Part shown: positions 45,610-54,388 of the stretch, piece by piece | Layout: each line of letters begins with the position of its first letter | Position numbering within the stretch: position 1 is the stretch's first letter | Assembly: GCF_002846575.1 (NCBI RefSeq) | Contig: NZ_PJND01000009.1 | Location: 124,001 to 188,000, forward strand | Origin: Flavobacterium lindanitolerans | GTDB taxonomy: Bacteria; Bacteroidota; Bacteroidia; Flavobacteriales; Flavobacteriaceae | Direction of reading: 5' to 3' | DNA: 64,000 nt | The notes under the pieces: generated by a model | Database searches by the model: none | Told to the model about the DNA's origin: nothing | What the model saw: only the letters and a program-made list of their open reading frames with translations | Made by a program: the position numbers and the translations under genes

Positions 45610-45617
45610 TAGTTTTG
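45610..45617 (+). promoter_or_regulatory. -7 promoter element TAGTTTTG
   Basis: Exact TAnnTTTG. If used, it gives a leader of about 510 bases before the gene at 46139. Confidence 0.35.
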
Positions 45618-46138
45618 CAATATATAATAAAAAAGAATACATAAATAGTATTCCGCACGTTAGCAACGACAATATAACCTTTGCTTAACAAAACAGGTAA
45701 GAATACCAAAACTTGTATGCTGATTTGGCCGAACAACACTCCCACCAGGTCTTATCTAAAGCATGACAAACAGACTATTTTTTAATTACTAGCTGATAAT
45801 GCAGATGTCAAACCCGATATCAGGCTATAAATTAACAGTTTATTCTCACATGCCTAACGTATTCTAACGGCATAGAAGAAGCAACGCTGATATTATAGTT
45901 AGATGTTCAGGTTATTTCCGATATCACAGAATCAGATGTAATCGCTATTCTCAGATCCTGGAGCAGGAACTTGCGAATACCCTAATATGTCATATTCCTC
46001 CCTGTATTTGAATTTTGTTTGCAACACATTTTATTAGCATACCAAATAATTACTCCTGAAAAAAGCCTAAGCCAATCAATTCATTTTACGCCGTACCTGT
46101 TAATTAATTTCAATGGTTAAACCGTTAAAACTAAAAAC

Positions 46139-46951
46139 ATGAACATTCAAAACGCTTGTTTAATATTATTGTTTATGAGTCTTAGCCTTAATGGCTTTGC
46201 ACAACAAACGGGTATAAATACTAAAAATCCGCAAGGCACATTACATGTTGATCCGGCCATGAACAACTCTCTCACCGGATTACCAACAATTGCACAACAG
46301 ACAGACGATTTTATAATTACGAATACGGGTAATGTAGGTATTGGCACGATAACTCCCAATACCAGATTACACATTAACAGTACTACCTCTGGTGCATTGC
46401 GTATTGAGGATGGCACACAGGCTGCCAACAGGTTATTGGTTAGTGATGTCAATGGAAGAGGTATATGGATTACTCCTGCTGTTACAAAAGATGTGACGAT
46501 GTGTAATTTTCCCTCTCCTGCTCAAACAATAACTTTGACAGGAACAAATAATGGAGGAACTGCCAATCCTGTATATTCCAATCTCTATTTGGATCTTGAG
46601 CCTGGCAGATGGATAGTAAATGCCGGTATTACGCTGGAAAATTTACCAACAGGCACAATACAGGGCTGGGGGCATGCGTGGCTTTCTACAAATAACTCTG
46701 GCGCTCCGGCACAAAATGGTTTTACTCATTTAGGAGCGGCCGGCAACAATACTTCTTATGCAGGCGTACTGCAGGGTGCTTTTTTAACCTATACGCCTGC
46801 AACGCCAAAAGTGGCTTTTATATCCGGCACCTCGATCATACAGGTTAACGGCACATCAACCTTGCGTATTTTTCTTATGCTGGAGAGATTTAGCTATACC
46901 TACAGGACAAATGCACCGCAAAATTATTTTTATGCTGTGCCCGTTAACTAA
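46139..46951 (+). CDS. Secreted VGIGT-motif protein, paralogue 1
   Basis: A 270-residue exported protein. A signal peptide (about 1-21, ending GFAQ) is followed by the repeat-like segment TGINTKNPQGTLHVD (about 24-38), TGNVGIGTITPNTRLHI (about 63-79) and GALRIEDGTQ. A C-terminal beta-rich domain (about 130-270) has WIVNAGITLENL, FTHLGAAGNNTSYAG, ISGTSIIQV and a final NYFYAVPVN. The N-terminal motifs resemble the head/neck segments of flavobacterial adhesin-like or tail-spike-like proteins, and the C-terminal domain has a C1q-like strand pattern. Two paralogues follow directly. I do not know a proven function. Confidence 0.8.
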   Translation: MNIQNACLILLFMSLSLNGFAQQTGINTKNPQGTLHVDPAMNNSLTGLPTIAQQTDDFIITNTGNVGIGTITPNTRLHINSTTSGALRIEDGTQAANRLLVSDVNGRGIWITPAVTKDVTMCNFPSPAQTITLTGTNNGGTANPVYSNLYLDLEPGRWIVNAGITLENLPTGTIQGWGHAWLSTNNSGAPAQNGFTHLGAAGNNTSYAGVLQGAFLTYTPATPKVAFISGTSIIQVNGTSTLRIFLMLERFSYTYRTNAPQNYFYAVPVN

Positions 46952-47009
46952 TTACGACAAAACATCCGGCACTATTTATAACTAATACTTAAATATGAAA
47001 ATTAAAGAC

Positions 47010-47816
47010 ATGAAAATACTAAACATTTGCTTATGGTTGCTATTCATTGGTTTTAGTTTTAATAGCTTTGCACAAACCGGCATTAATACCAAAAACCCTT
47101 GGGGTACATTACATGTTGATCCGGCAAAAAACACTCCTGCTACCGGAACAGTTACAACGCAACAAACTGATGATTTTATTGTTGATGACAATACAGGAAA
47201 TGTAGGTATTGGTACAGTTTCACCTATTACTAAACTGCATATTAATAACGGAACCCCCAATCCGTCTATCACTATAACCGATGGTACCCAAGGTGTTGAC
47301 AAAATACTCACTTCTGATGCCAATGGTGTAGCCACCTGGGTTATGCCTCCGCTTATCACATCAGCAGTATTAGGCACTTTTCCAAGTATCAGTTTACCGG
47401 TAACACCAACCGGAGCAACAGACCCCCCTATTTTCTCAACGCTAAGGATTGCTTTAAAACCCGGAAAATGGATAGTCAATGTAGGTTTGGTTTTTGATAC
47501 TCTAGGTAGTGTAACATTCCTGCAAAACGCTTATTTGTCTACATCCTTGACAGGTGCAGTAACACAAACTAACTTTAGTCATTCAGGGCCAGGTGGTTCC
47601 AACACCTCTTATGTTGGTGTGATTACAGGCTCAGTAACTTATACGCCAAATACCGCAAGCGACAGAAAAAGCTATATCACAGGCAGCTCAATTATTCAGG
47701 TTACAGGTTCACCAATTAGTGTTATCAATCTAAGATTACAGAACCAACCAGCAGGATACTATAGATTTGACCCTTATGCCCCTGAAAATTATTTTTATGC
47801 CATTCCTATTAACTAG
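47010..47816 (+). CDS. Secreted VGIGT-motif protein, paralogue 2
   Basis: A 268-residue paralogue of the gene before it, from the ATG at 47010 (MKILNICLWLL); 46995 gives five extra residues. It has a signal peptide (ending SFAQ), TGINTKNPWGTLHVD, TGNVGIGTVSPITKLHI, a variable middle (about 105-140) and a C-terminal domain with WIVNVGLVFDTL, FSHSGPGGSNTSYVGV, ITGSSIIQV and NYFYAIPIN. The N-terminal 90 residues and the C-terminal end are close to those of paralogues 1 and 3, and the middle differs most. It probably shares their export route and role. Confidence 0.8.
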   Translation: MKILNICLWLLFIGFSFNSFAQTGINTKNPWGTLHVDPAKNTPATGTVTTQQTDDFIVDDNTGNVGIGTVSPITKLHINNGTPNPSITITDGTQGVDKILTSDANGVATWVMPPLITSAVLGTFPSISLPVTPTGATDPPIFSTLRIALKPGKWIVNVGLVFDTLGSVTFLQNAYLSTSLTGAVTQTNFSHSGPGGSNTSYVGVITGSVTYTPNTASDRKSYITGSSIIQVTGSPISVINLRLQNQPAGYYRFDPYAPENYFYAIPIN

Positions 47817-47892
47817 AATCTATCCGTTGGTTTCGCTATAAAATAATATAATTACCATCGTCCAAATATTCTGGCAGCAAAAAAAATAGAAA

Positions 47893-48723
47893 ATGAGTAC
47901 ACGACAGATCTTTTTAATAGCATTGTTTATAGGCTTTAGCCTTAATAACTTTGCACAACAAACCGGGATAAATACTAAAAATTCCCAGGGAACACTGCAT
48001 GTTGATGCGGCTCATAACAACCCGGTAACAGGAACACCCACAACACAACAAACAGACGATTTTATTGTTGACGAAACCACGGGCAATGTAGGTATAGGTA
48101 CTATCTCTCCTAGTACTAAATTACACGTCATTAGCAGTACACCTGGCGCGCTGACCATTGCAGATGGTACTCAAGACGATAACAATGTATTGTTGAGCGA
48201 TGCTGCAGGCAACGGAAAATGGGTAAGCCATCCTATTATGAGACCTAATGTCAGAGGCAAAGCCATAGCAACCGATATATATTCTGATGGTAATCCTGCA
48301 ACACCTTACCGCTATACCGGTTTCAGCATCATCCTAACCGAAGGCGATTGGATAGTAAATGCCGGCCTTACATTTACCGAACTGGGAAGAAAAAGAGATG
48401 TCAGCCCGAATGTAAGTACGAATGTCGCTTTTTGGCAAAGAGCCTACCTTTCATCAACCAATAGCAGCACGGCGCTATCGCAGACCAACTTCAGCCATTT
48501 GGGACCCGCAGGCAACAATACCTGTTATGGCGGTCCAATGTATGGCCTTAATAATCGTGGTGTCTATGAAATCGGATATATTACCGGGAGTTCAGTAATC
48601 AGAGTACCCGCCAACACAAAGGCTACAATTTTTTTAATGATTGAAAACCAGCCGGTTTGGTATTACAGATACAATTCAGCTTATTATGAAAACTATTTTT
48701 ATGCCATACCTATTACACAGTAA
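47893..48723 (+). CDS. Secreted VGIGT-motif protein, paralogue 3
   Basis: A 276-residue third copy. It has a signal peptide (ending NFAQ), TGINTKNSQGTLHVD, TGNVGIGTISPSTKLHV, GALTIADGTQ, then WIVNAGLTFTELG, FSHLGPAGNNTCYGG, ITGSSVIRV and NYFYAIPITQ. It carries a longer insertion (about 175-195) than its paralogues. The three genes lie on one strand with gaps of about 40-80 bp, so they may be cotranscribed. Tandem duplication with variable centres fits surface proteins under diversifying pressure, but this is inference. Confidence 0.8.
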   Translation: MSTRQIFLIALFIGFSLNNFAQQTGINTKNSQGTLHVDAAHNNPVTGTPTTQQTDDFIVDETTGNVGIGTISPSTKLHVISSTPGALTIADGTQDDNNVLLSDAAGNGKWVSHPIMRPNVRGKAIATDIYSDGNPATPYRYTGFSIILTEGDWIVNAGLTFTELGRKRDVSPNVSTNVAFWQRAYLSSTNSSTALSQTNFSHLGPAGNNTCYGGPMYGLNNRGVYEIGYITGSSVIRVPANTKATIFLMIENQPVWYYRYNSAYYENYFYAIPITQ

Positions 48724-48809
48724 TAAGAAAAACAGCAACAGTTTTTTAAGCGCAACAAATAAAACCTGGCATAGTTTGTGCCATTTCGATAAAAAAATAA
48801 ATCTTAAAA

Positions 48810-49829
48810 ATGAAAAAAATGAAATTACAGTTTGCAATACTTTTTTTGAGCATCAGTGCGTTATCCTTCGCTCAAAAAACCGTTACAATGAAGATAAAAG
48901 AAAATACCGTTCCTTGTGAAGGTGTAGCTCCTATGAATTGTATGCAGGTAAAAGAAGGAACTGCCAAAGAATGGAGTAACTTTTATAGTACCATAGAAGG
49001 TTTTGATTATCAGCCCGGATATGAATATAAGTTAAAGGTAATCAAAACCAAAAGACAGGGCAACATTCCTGCTGATGCTTCTGCCTATACTTACAGTTTA
49101 AAAAAACTGGTTTACAAGAAACAGATCAAAACTGCCAATGAAAGCTATTTAGACAAGAAAATGATTTTAAGCCAAATAAACGGCAAAAACATTAATAAGG
49201 GCAAAGTATACCTGACTATCGATAAGGCTAAAAATGCTATTTATGGCAAAAGTGGCTGTAACCGTTTCAATGCAGGCTACCAACTAAAAGGCAACCAAAT
49301 ACAAATAAATCTGTTAATGGGTACCTTAATGGCTTGTGACCCGGAAAGCATGCAACTGGAACAGGAATTTAAAACCGCTATGGAAAACAAAAAATTTGAA
49401 ATCCACACACAAGGTACTGCAGTACATTTTAAGGATCCGAAAACAAAAAAGGTTATCCTGGCTTTTACGATTCCTACGGAAGATGAAATTTGGGCAGCTA
49501 TTGACGGTAAAAAATGGAAACTGATACAAATGGATAATGTGGGAAAGGACTATGGAAAAGCAGGGCTTCAATTTGATGCAAAAAGCAAAAAAATAACCGG
49601 AAATAGTGGTTGTAACAATTTCTTTGGTACTTTTAGTACTGTGAAAGACCAGATTACTTTTTCAGCTTTAGCCGGAACAAAAATGGCATGCATAGATAAA
49701 GATGCTGCAGCTACTGAAACAAAAATGCGACACTATCTTTCTGAAACAACATTACGATTTGATGTTGCAGAAGAGACACTCAATTTTTATAAAGATGACA
49801 AATTAGTCTTAGTATTTGTTAAACAATAA
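48810..49829 (+). CDS. DUF4377 plus two META domains, secreted protein
   Basis: A 339-residue exported protein. A signal peptide (about 1-21, ending LSFAQ) is followed by a DUF4377 domain (about 25-90, with VKEGTAKEWSNFYSTIEGF and a CEG/NCM cysteine pair) and two META/HslJ-like domains (about 115-220 and 230-335), each with SGCNRFNAGYQLKG or SGCNNFFGTFSTV and a TLMAC or TKMAC motif. HslJ-like proteins are linked to envelope stress or drug resistance, but the mechanism is not known. It follows the triple paralogues on the same strand after an 86-bp gap. Confidence 0.87.
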   Translation: MKKMKLQFAILFLSISALSFAQKTVTMKIKENTVPCEGVAPMNCMQVKEGTAKEWSNFYSTIEGFDYQPGYEYKLKVIKTKRQGNIPADASAYTYSLKKLVYKKQIKTANESYLDKKMILSQINGKNINKGKVYLTIDKAKNAIYGKSGCNRFNAGYQLKGNQIQINLLMGTLMACDPESMQLEQEFKTAMENKKFEIHTQGTAVHFKDPKTKKVILAFTIPTEDEIWAAIDGKKWKLIQMDNVGKDYGKAGLQFDAKSKKITGNSGCNNFFGTFSTVKDQITFSALAGTKMACIDKDAAATETKMRHYLSETTLRFDVAEETLNFYKDDKLVLVFVKQ

Positions 49830-49877
49830 AGTTCCTTGCCAATAAAAACAATTTAAATAGTAATTAATAACAGCCTA

Positions 49878-50894
49878 ATGAAAATCGATTTAAGAAGCGA
49901 TACGCTTACACTACCTACTCCACAAATGCAAGAAGCAATGAATAAAGCTCCTTTAGGGGATGATGTCTATGGAGAAGACCCGTCAGTAAATGCCTTAGAA
50001 GAAAAAGCCGCAAAGATGTTTGGAATGGAAGCTGCTTTGTTTTGTCCAACAGGCACCATGACCAACCAACTGGCAATAAAAGTGCATACGCGCCCGGGCG
50101 ATGAGGTAATTTGTGATAAACTTTCCCACATCTATTTGTATGAAGGTGGCGGTATAGCCATGAATGCATTCTCTTCTGTCAGACCTTTGGAAGGTGATCT
50201 GGGAAGGATAACCGCTAAAATGGTAGAAGAAAACATCAATAATGCCAATGATGTACACCAACCCATTACACGAATGGTATCTCTTGAAAACACTGTAAAT
50301 AAAGGAGGTGGAAGCATTTATGATTTTAATGAAATCAAAAAAATCAAGGAAGTATGTCATGCTAATGGCATTATCTTACATTTAGACGGGGCAAGACTCT
50401 TCAATGCCCTGATAGAAACCGATCAAACTCCGTTAGACTACGGAAAAACTTTTGACAGCATTTCTATATGTCTTTCAAAAGGACTTGGTTGCCCTGTAGG
50501 TTCATTTCTATTGGGTAAAAAAACTTTTATTGACCAGGCCAGACGTTATCGAAAAGCCATGGGTGGTGGCTGGAGACAAGCCGGAGCATTGGCTGCAGCA
50601 GGTATTTATGCGCTTGATAATCATATCACCTTATTAAAAGATGACCATCGCAGAGCAAAGGAAATAGGGAAAATGTTAGCTGCAAATTCCTGGGTTGAGA
50701 AAGTCTATCCCGTAAGCACAAATATTATTCTGGCACAATTGCCTCAAAATATTACTTCTACTGATTTTGTAGAAAAACTGAAGCAAAATGAAGTGTATTG
50801 TGTATCGTTTGGCAAACATTTAGTGCGTTTTGTAACCCATATTGATTTTACGGATGAGCAATTGGAGGTGTTAAGGACAAGATTAGCATTTTAA
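49878..50894 (+). CDS. ltaE: Low-specificity L-threonine aldolase
   Basis: A 338-residue PLP-dependent enzyme that splits threonine/allothreonine into glycine and acetaldehyde. It opens with IDLRSDTLTLPTPQM and has MNKAPLGDDVYGEDPSVNAL, the GTMTNQLA region, a His-containing CDKLSHIYLYEGGG and the DGARLFNA motif. The PLP lysine is in SICLSKGLGCPVGS. Length and fold are normal. It stands alone, followed by a strong terminator. Confidence 0.93.
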   Translation: MKIDLRSDTLTLPTPQMQEAMNKAPLGDDVYGEDPSVNALEEKAAKMFGMEAALFCPTGTMTNQLAIKVHTRPGDEVICDKLSHIYLYEGGGIAMNAFSSVRPLEGDLGRITAKMVEENINNANDVHQPITRMVSLENTVNKGGGSIYDFNEIKKIKEVCHANGIILHLDGARLFNALIETDQTPLDYGKTFDSISICLSKGLGCPVGSFLLGKKTFIDQARRYRKAMGGGWRQAGALAAAGIYALDNHITLLKDDHRRAKEIGKMLAANSWVEKVYPVSTNIILAQLPQNITSTDFVEKLKQNEVYCVSFGKHLVRFVTHIDFTDEQLEVLRTRLAF

Positions 50895-50915
50895 ATAATA
50901 AGCATATACATTGAC

Positions 50916-50948
50916 AACCGTCTCAAGATTGAGACGGTTTTTTATTTA
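50916..50948 (+). terminator. Rho-independent terminator after ltaE
   Basis: AACCGTCTC-aagatt-GAGACGGTT followed by a T-run. Confidence 0.9.
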
Positions 50949-51002
50949 TTTATTCTTTAATGGTATTCTAAACAAAATACAATAAATTTTATTTTTTTCT
51001 TG

Positions 51003-51059
51003 CTTAGCGGCTCTGCGCCTGTGTGTGAAATTTTTACTCACAAAGATGCATAGCCGCAA
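51003..51059. repeat. Dispersed CGCAAAGACGC-type repeat, inverted and diverged
   Basis: TTAGCGGCTCTGCG and ACTCACAAAGATGCATAG then CCGC form a loose inverted pair related to the 35.5 and 39.9 kb repeats. Confidence 0.35.
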
Positions 51060-51111
51060 ATTCATAATAATTAAATCTGGTATAGACTTCCCGGTAGTTT
51101 TTTTAAATTAT

Positions 51112-52944
51112 CTAATCCTTCTTAAATTTATTTACGAACGACGAAAGATTAGTAGCATAACCTACCATTATTTGTGGATAAAAGTCTTTTGAACCCAAGT
51201 GATAGAAACCTCCTAATCGGGCATAAATTCCATCATTGGAATTACGAGGATCAATCTTGCTATATAAATTAAGCTGTATTCTTACAACGCTTTTATCATC
51301 CATATTGGAATTCTTAGAATAGACAATTGGTATATTCTTTAATGAGCCTCTGGCATTGAGCCAATTAAACCCAAGATTTATATCGGCGCCAAAATTCAGT
51401 TCAGGACGTATCTCGAAATTAGTGCTAATTTCATGTGTAAGGGCATTCAGTTGGTACTTCCTTTCTTCGTCTGCATCTGCTTTTTGGATCATATAGCGAG
51501 CCCCTGCTCTGTAATAACGAACCCCATAACCGAAACTCCACTCCGTAGAAAGTGGTTTCAATTCGATATTTAGAAAATCCAACCCTATTCCTGCATTAAT
51601 ATTATTATACTTTATATAATCAAAAATATTAATCTCAAGTGTAGATAACTCATTCGGACTTACACCGTTTGGAGCATTGACCGGTGTCATAAATCTGGAA
51701 CTGTCATCAAAGCCATTATAAATTGTTGCATTAATATCTGCCCGCAAGGCACTAAAAGCAGACCAGATACTTACATTTGAAATCCATAACGGTACCTTTA
51801 ATCTTCCTTCTGCCAAAAGTAGGGAATTGGCATTTTCAGAATTAAGTCCTAAAAAATCAGAAAAAATAACAGCCGTAAAATAATCTGCCAATCTACGTTG
51901 CTCAACTTTTACTGAATCTCCTGCCTTTATCCTATAATCATTATTTCTTACAGAAAAATTGAAAGTTCTTTCAGAAGGGTAATAGTGGAATAAGTCATTG
52001 TAATTCAGAAAATATCCATCTGCGTCATCATCGTTTGGAGAAATTTTTACATATTGTGTCGAATTGATAAACCCTCTGAGCGGAATACTATGTCGTATAT
52101 TTCTAGTTACAAATTCTCTGTTTTTTTTAGATTCCTTGTGTTTAAGCATGCCTATTACTTCTATATCTTTAGCCTTATTATTAAAAAACCTCACAGTAGC
52201 ATAATTTGGAACAAAAACAGCATCTTCATCTAATCCAATAGAATCATTTTTAAAAATTCTCGATGTTATTTTATAAATCCTCACGCCTTCTTTGTTCAAC
52301 TTTAAAATTCCTGAGTATTGAGGTTCCAGATTCTCTATCTTTTTTAATAGTGTAGAAATCGAATCGTTGAATTTTTTTGAAACTTCTTTAGTAATTGCGT
52401 CTTCATTAAATTTTTTACAATAATCATATATTAAACGGTAATCATAATCTGTAAAACCTGATTCACTATGTTTTGTTAATAAATAGCCCTTAAACTGAGA
52501 TTTAAAATCAGCATATTCTATTTTAAATTCCATTTTATGTGTGGTTGAACATGTTGGTATAGCAGTATTGCAAACCCTTATATTAAAAAAATTCTTCCTT
52601 ATATTAGGTTTTACACTAACTTCATAATTTTTACCTGTTGCAACCACATTTTTTATAAAATCGTAATCATCTTCACCTTTATTTTTTTTCAAAAAATCTT
52701 CAAGATTAACCCTGTCATTAACTTTAAATCCTGCTTTGATCATTGCAGCATGCTCCTCTGTTGTCAAAAACAGTTTCATTAATTCGTCATCAGCATTTTC
52801 TTTTTCATAAAAGTCTTCATAAAAAGTTGCCTCATCAGAAACATCTATGATCTCTTCTTCATTCTTAAATAATTTAATTCCAACTGAACCGTTCTCTGCA
52901 TTTTTTTTCGATTTGAACAGAAAAAGTTTGCTGTTTTCAAACAA
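51112..52944 (-). pseudogene. Outer-membrane-type protein, 3' part of a gene split by in-frame TAG
   Basis: A 610-codon frame starting with TTG at 52944; no ATG lies between it and the TAG at 52984-52986. The N-terminal third is charged and helical. From about 380 to the end it has alternating beta strands typical of an outer-membrane barrel (FGYGVRYYRAGARYMI, GADINLGFNWLNARGSL, YPQIMVGYATNLSSF), yet it has no signal peptide. The preceding frame (52984-53400) has one and is in the same reading frame. They are separated only by TAG plus 13 sense codons. Either the gene carries a nonsense mutation, or the stop is read through, or AAGGAG at 52958-52953 (minus) serves the TTG. A two-part reading is the best single explanation. 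Confidence 0.6.
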
Positions 52945-52983
52945 ATCTTTGTCTCCTTCTTTGGATATTTCCGAAATGTATTC

Positions 52984-53400
52984 CTAAAAGGATACCTTAC
53001 TCTTTATATAAACAATTTTTGTTTTAATAAGTTTTAAAAACTCTTCTTTAGGAAGGGTTTGCATAGCATCTAAAAAATTATCATAGGCAATCGTATCTTT
53101 CGGAAGAGTTATGGTAAGATCATTATTTATTATAAACTTATAATTCTTAATAAGTCCATCAAGTTTACTGTGAATAGTTTCTATAAAAGATGATACAGCC
53201 GTATCGTTTGGAAGAATTACTTTTTTTGAAATATTATCATTCGTAAGGTTTGTAATATGAACATCAAAATCGTCAACATCATTCCTTCCCATTTTTATTT
53301 CTATATCGTTACCCATATAGGTAAATTTAAATGTATTGTTTTGGGCGAATATCGAATAGCCAATAAAAAAAAACGCAGTACTTATAAGTATATTTTTCAT
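52984..53400 (-). CDS. Secreted N-terminal fragment preceding an in-frame TAG
   Basis: A 138-residue frame with a signal peptide (about 1-19, ending SIFAQ) and a beta-rich part (FKFTYMGNDIEIKMGRNDVD, then LTITLPKDTIAYDNF). I recognise no family. Its stop TAG is in frame with a 610-codon barrel-like region that follows after 13 codons. It is therefore probably the export signal and N-terminal domain of one longer protein. No TAnnTTTG element was found upstream. Confidence 0.6.
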   Translation of the reverse strand: MKNILISTAFFFIGYSIFAQNNTFKFTYMGNDIEIKMGRNDVDDFDVHITNLTNDNISKKVILPNDTAVSSFIETIHSKLDGLIKNYKFIINNDLTITLPKDTIAYDNFLDAMQTLPKEEFLKLIKTKIVYIKSKVSF

Positions 53401-53711
53401 CTTTTATAAATATTAAAAAAATAAACAATATGTTAACTAAAAAAATAAATTATGAAGCAATAAATTGATATTTTAAATAAATAAAAACAATTAATTAACT
53501 ATATTTAACAAAAATAAACCATTTAAAAAAAACACCTTTACGGTTTTCCTCATCCCTATAAAAAAATTAATCTTACATTAAAATTTCCTTTTAAAAAGTA
53601 ATAGTTCTTACTTCCTAATTTTTACACTATTCCTAATTTTACCCTCTTAAAAATACATACCCTAAAAAATAATTCTAAAAATTTCCTTTAATTTGTACAA
53701 ACGCAAATAAA
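53401..53711. promoter_or_regulatory. AT-rich upstream region of the aromatic operon
   Basis: A 311-bp gap with no gene. TTCCTAATTTTTAC (about 53612-53625) and TTCCTAATTTTACC (about 53630-53643) form a direct repeat that could bind a regulator. TTAATTTGTAC near 53692 is close to the -7 consensus but has one base too few. Confidence 0.35.
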
Positions 53712-54317
53712 ATGGAATTCAATCCTGACGAACTCGATCAAAAAGCCATCTACAAACTCATCAGCGGAGCTGTTATTCCGAGGCCTATCGGATGGATTTC
53801 AACCATTAGCAAAGATGGTATTAATAATCTGGCTCCCTTTTCATTTTTTAATGTTGTTGGAGACGACCCACCCCATGTCATGTTTGCAACGGCCCACTCC
53901 AACCAGCAGAAAAAAGATACCCTTGCCAATACGTTAGCTACCGGAGAATTTGTTGTAAATCTGGTTACTGAAGATATTGTTGAGGCCATGAATACTACCG
54001 CGCAGACTGTACACGCAGATATTGATGAATTTGAACTGGCCGGCCTTACTCCTGTTCCTTCTGTTAAAGTAAGTCCACCAAGAGTCAAGGAAAGCCCCAT
54101 TTCTTTTGAATGCAGGCTTGTTCACCATTATTCTCTTGAAGGACACAAATATGGCGGCGCTACAGTTGTTATAGGCAGGGTCGTAATGTTTCATTTTGAC
54201 GAAAAGGTATTGCTTGACGACTATAAGATTAATATGGAAAACTACAAACCTGTAGCAAGGCTCGCCGGATCGAACTACTCAAAACTGGGAGAAATATTCG
54301 CAATTAAAAGACAGTAA
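53712..54317 (+). CDS. Flavin reductase family protein
   Basis: A 201-residue FMN-binding protein of the flavin-reductase-like family. Landmarks are AIYKLISGAVIPRPIGWIST, NLAPFSFFNVVGDDPPHVMF, TGEFVVNLV and HKYGGATVVIGRVVMFHF. It may supply reduced flavin to the hydroxylase or, as in related proteins, bind FMN and act on a CoA-linked intermediate. It is first in the operon and 71 bp before the hydroxylase gene, in a gap that holds a REP palindrome. Confidence 0.87.
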   Translation: MEFNPDELDQKAIYKLISGAVIPRPIGWISTISKDGINNLAPFSFFNVVGDDPPHVMFATAHSNQQKKDTLANTLATGEFVVNLVTEDIVEAMNTTAQTVHADIDEFELAGLTPVPSVKVSPPRVKESPISFECRLVHHYSLEGHKYGGATVVIGRVVMFHFDEKVLLDDYKINMENYKPVARLAGSNYSKLGEIFAIKRQ

Positions 54318-54335
54318 CAAAACAAAACGAAATCT

Positions 54336-54365
54336 ACCCTGCCAGGGTTGGAACCCTGGCAGGGT
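54336..54365. repeat. REP-type palindrome, copy 1
   Basis: Two 14-bp arms, ACCCTGCCAGGGTT and AACCCTGGCAGGGT, separated by GG. The same unit flanks the transposase gene at 61.5-62.3 kb. Confidence 0.8.
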
Positions 54366-54388
54366 GATACTAAAAATATATACATAAA

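Larger units (their letters stand above)
45344..46138. other. 800-bp gap upstream of the triple-paralogue locus
   Basis: No convincing long gene. A low-confidence 32-codon frame lies at 45434-45532 (listed separately). TAGTTTTG at 45610-45617 is an exact -7 element, but the next gene starts 520 bp later. A GAATAC/GTATTC hairpin follows it. This could be a long leader, a non-coding RNA or degraded sequence. Confidence 0.4.
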
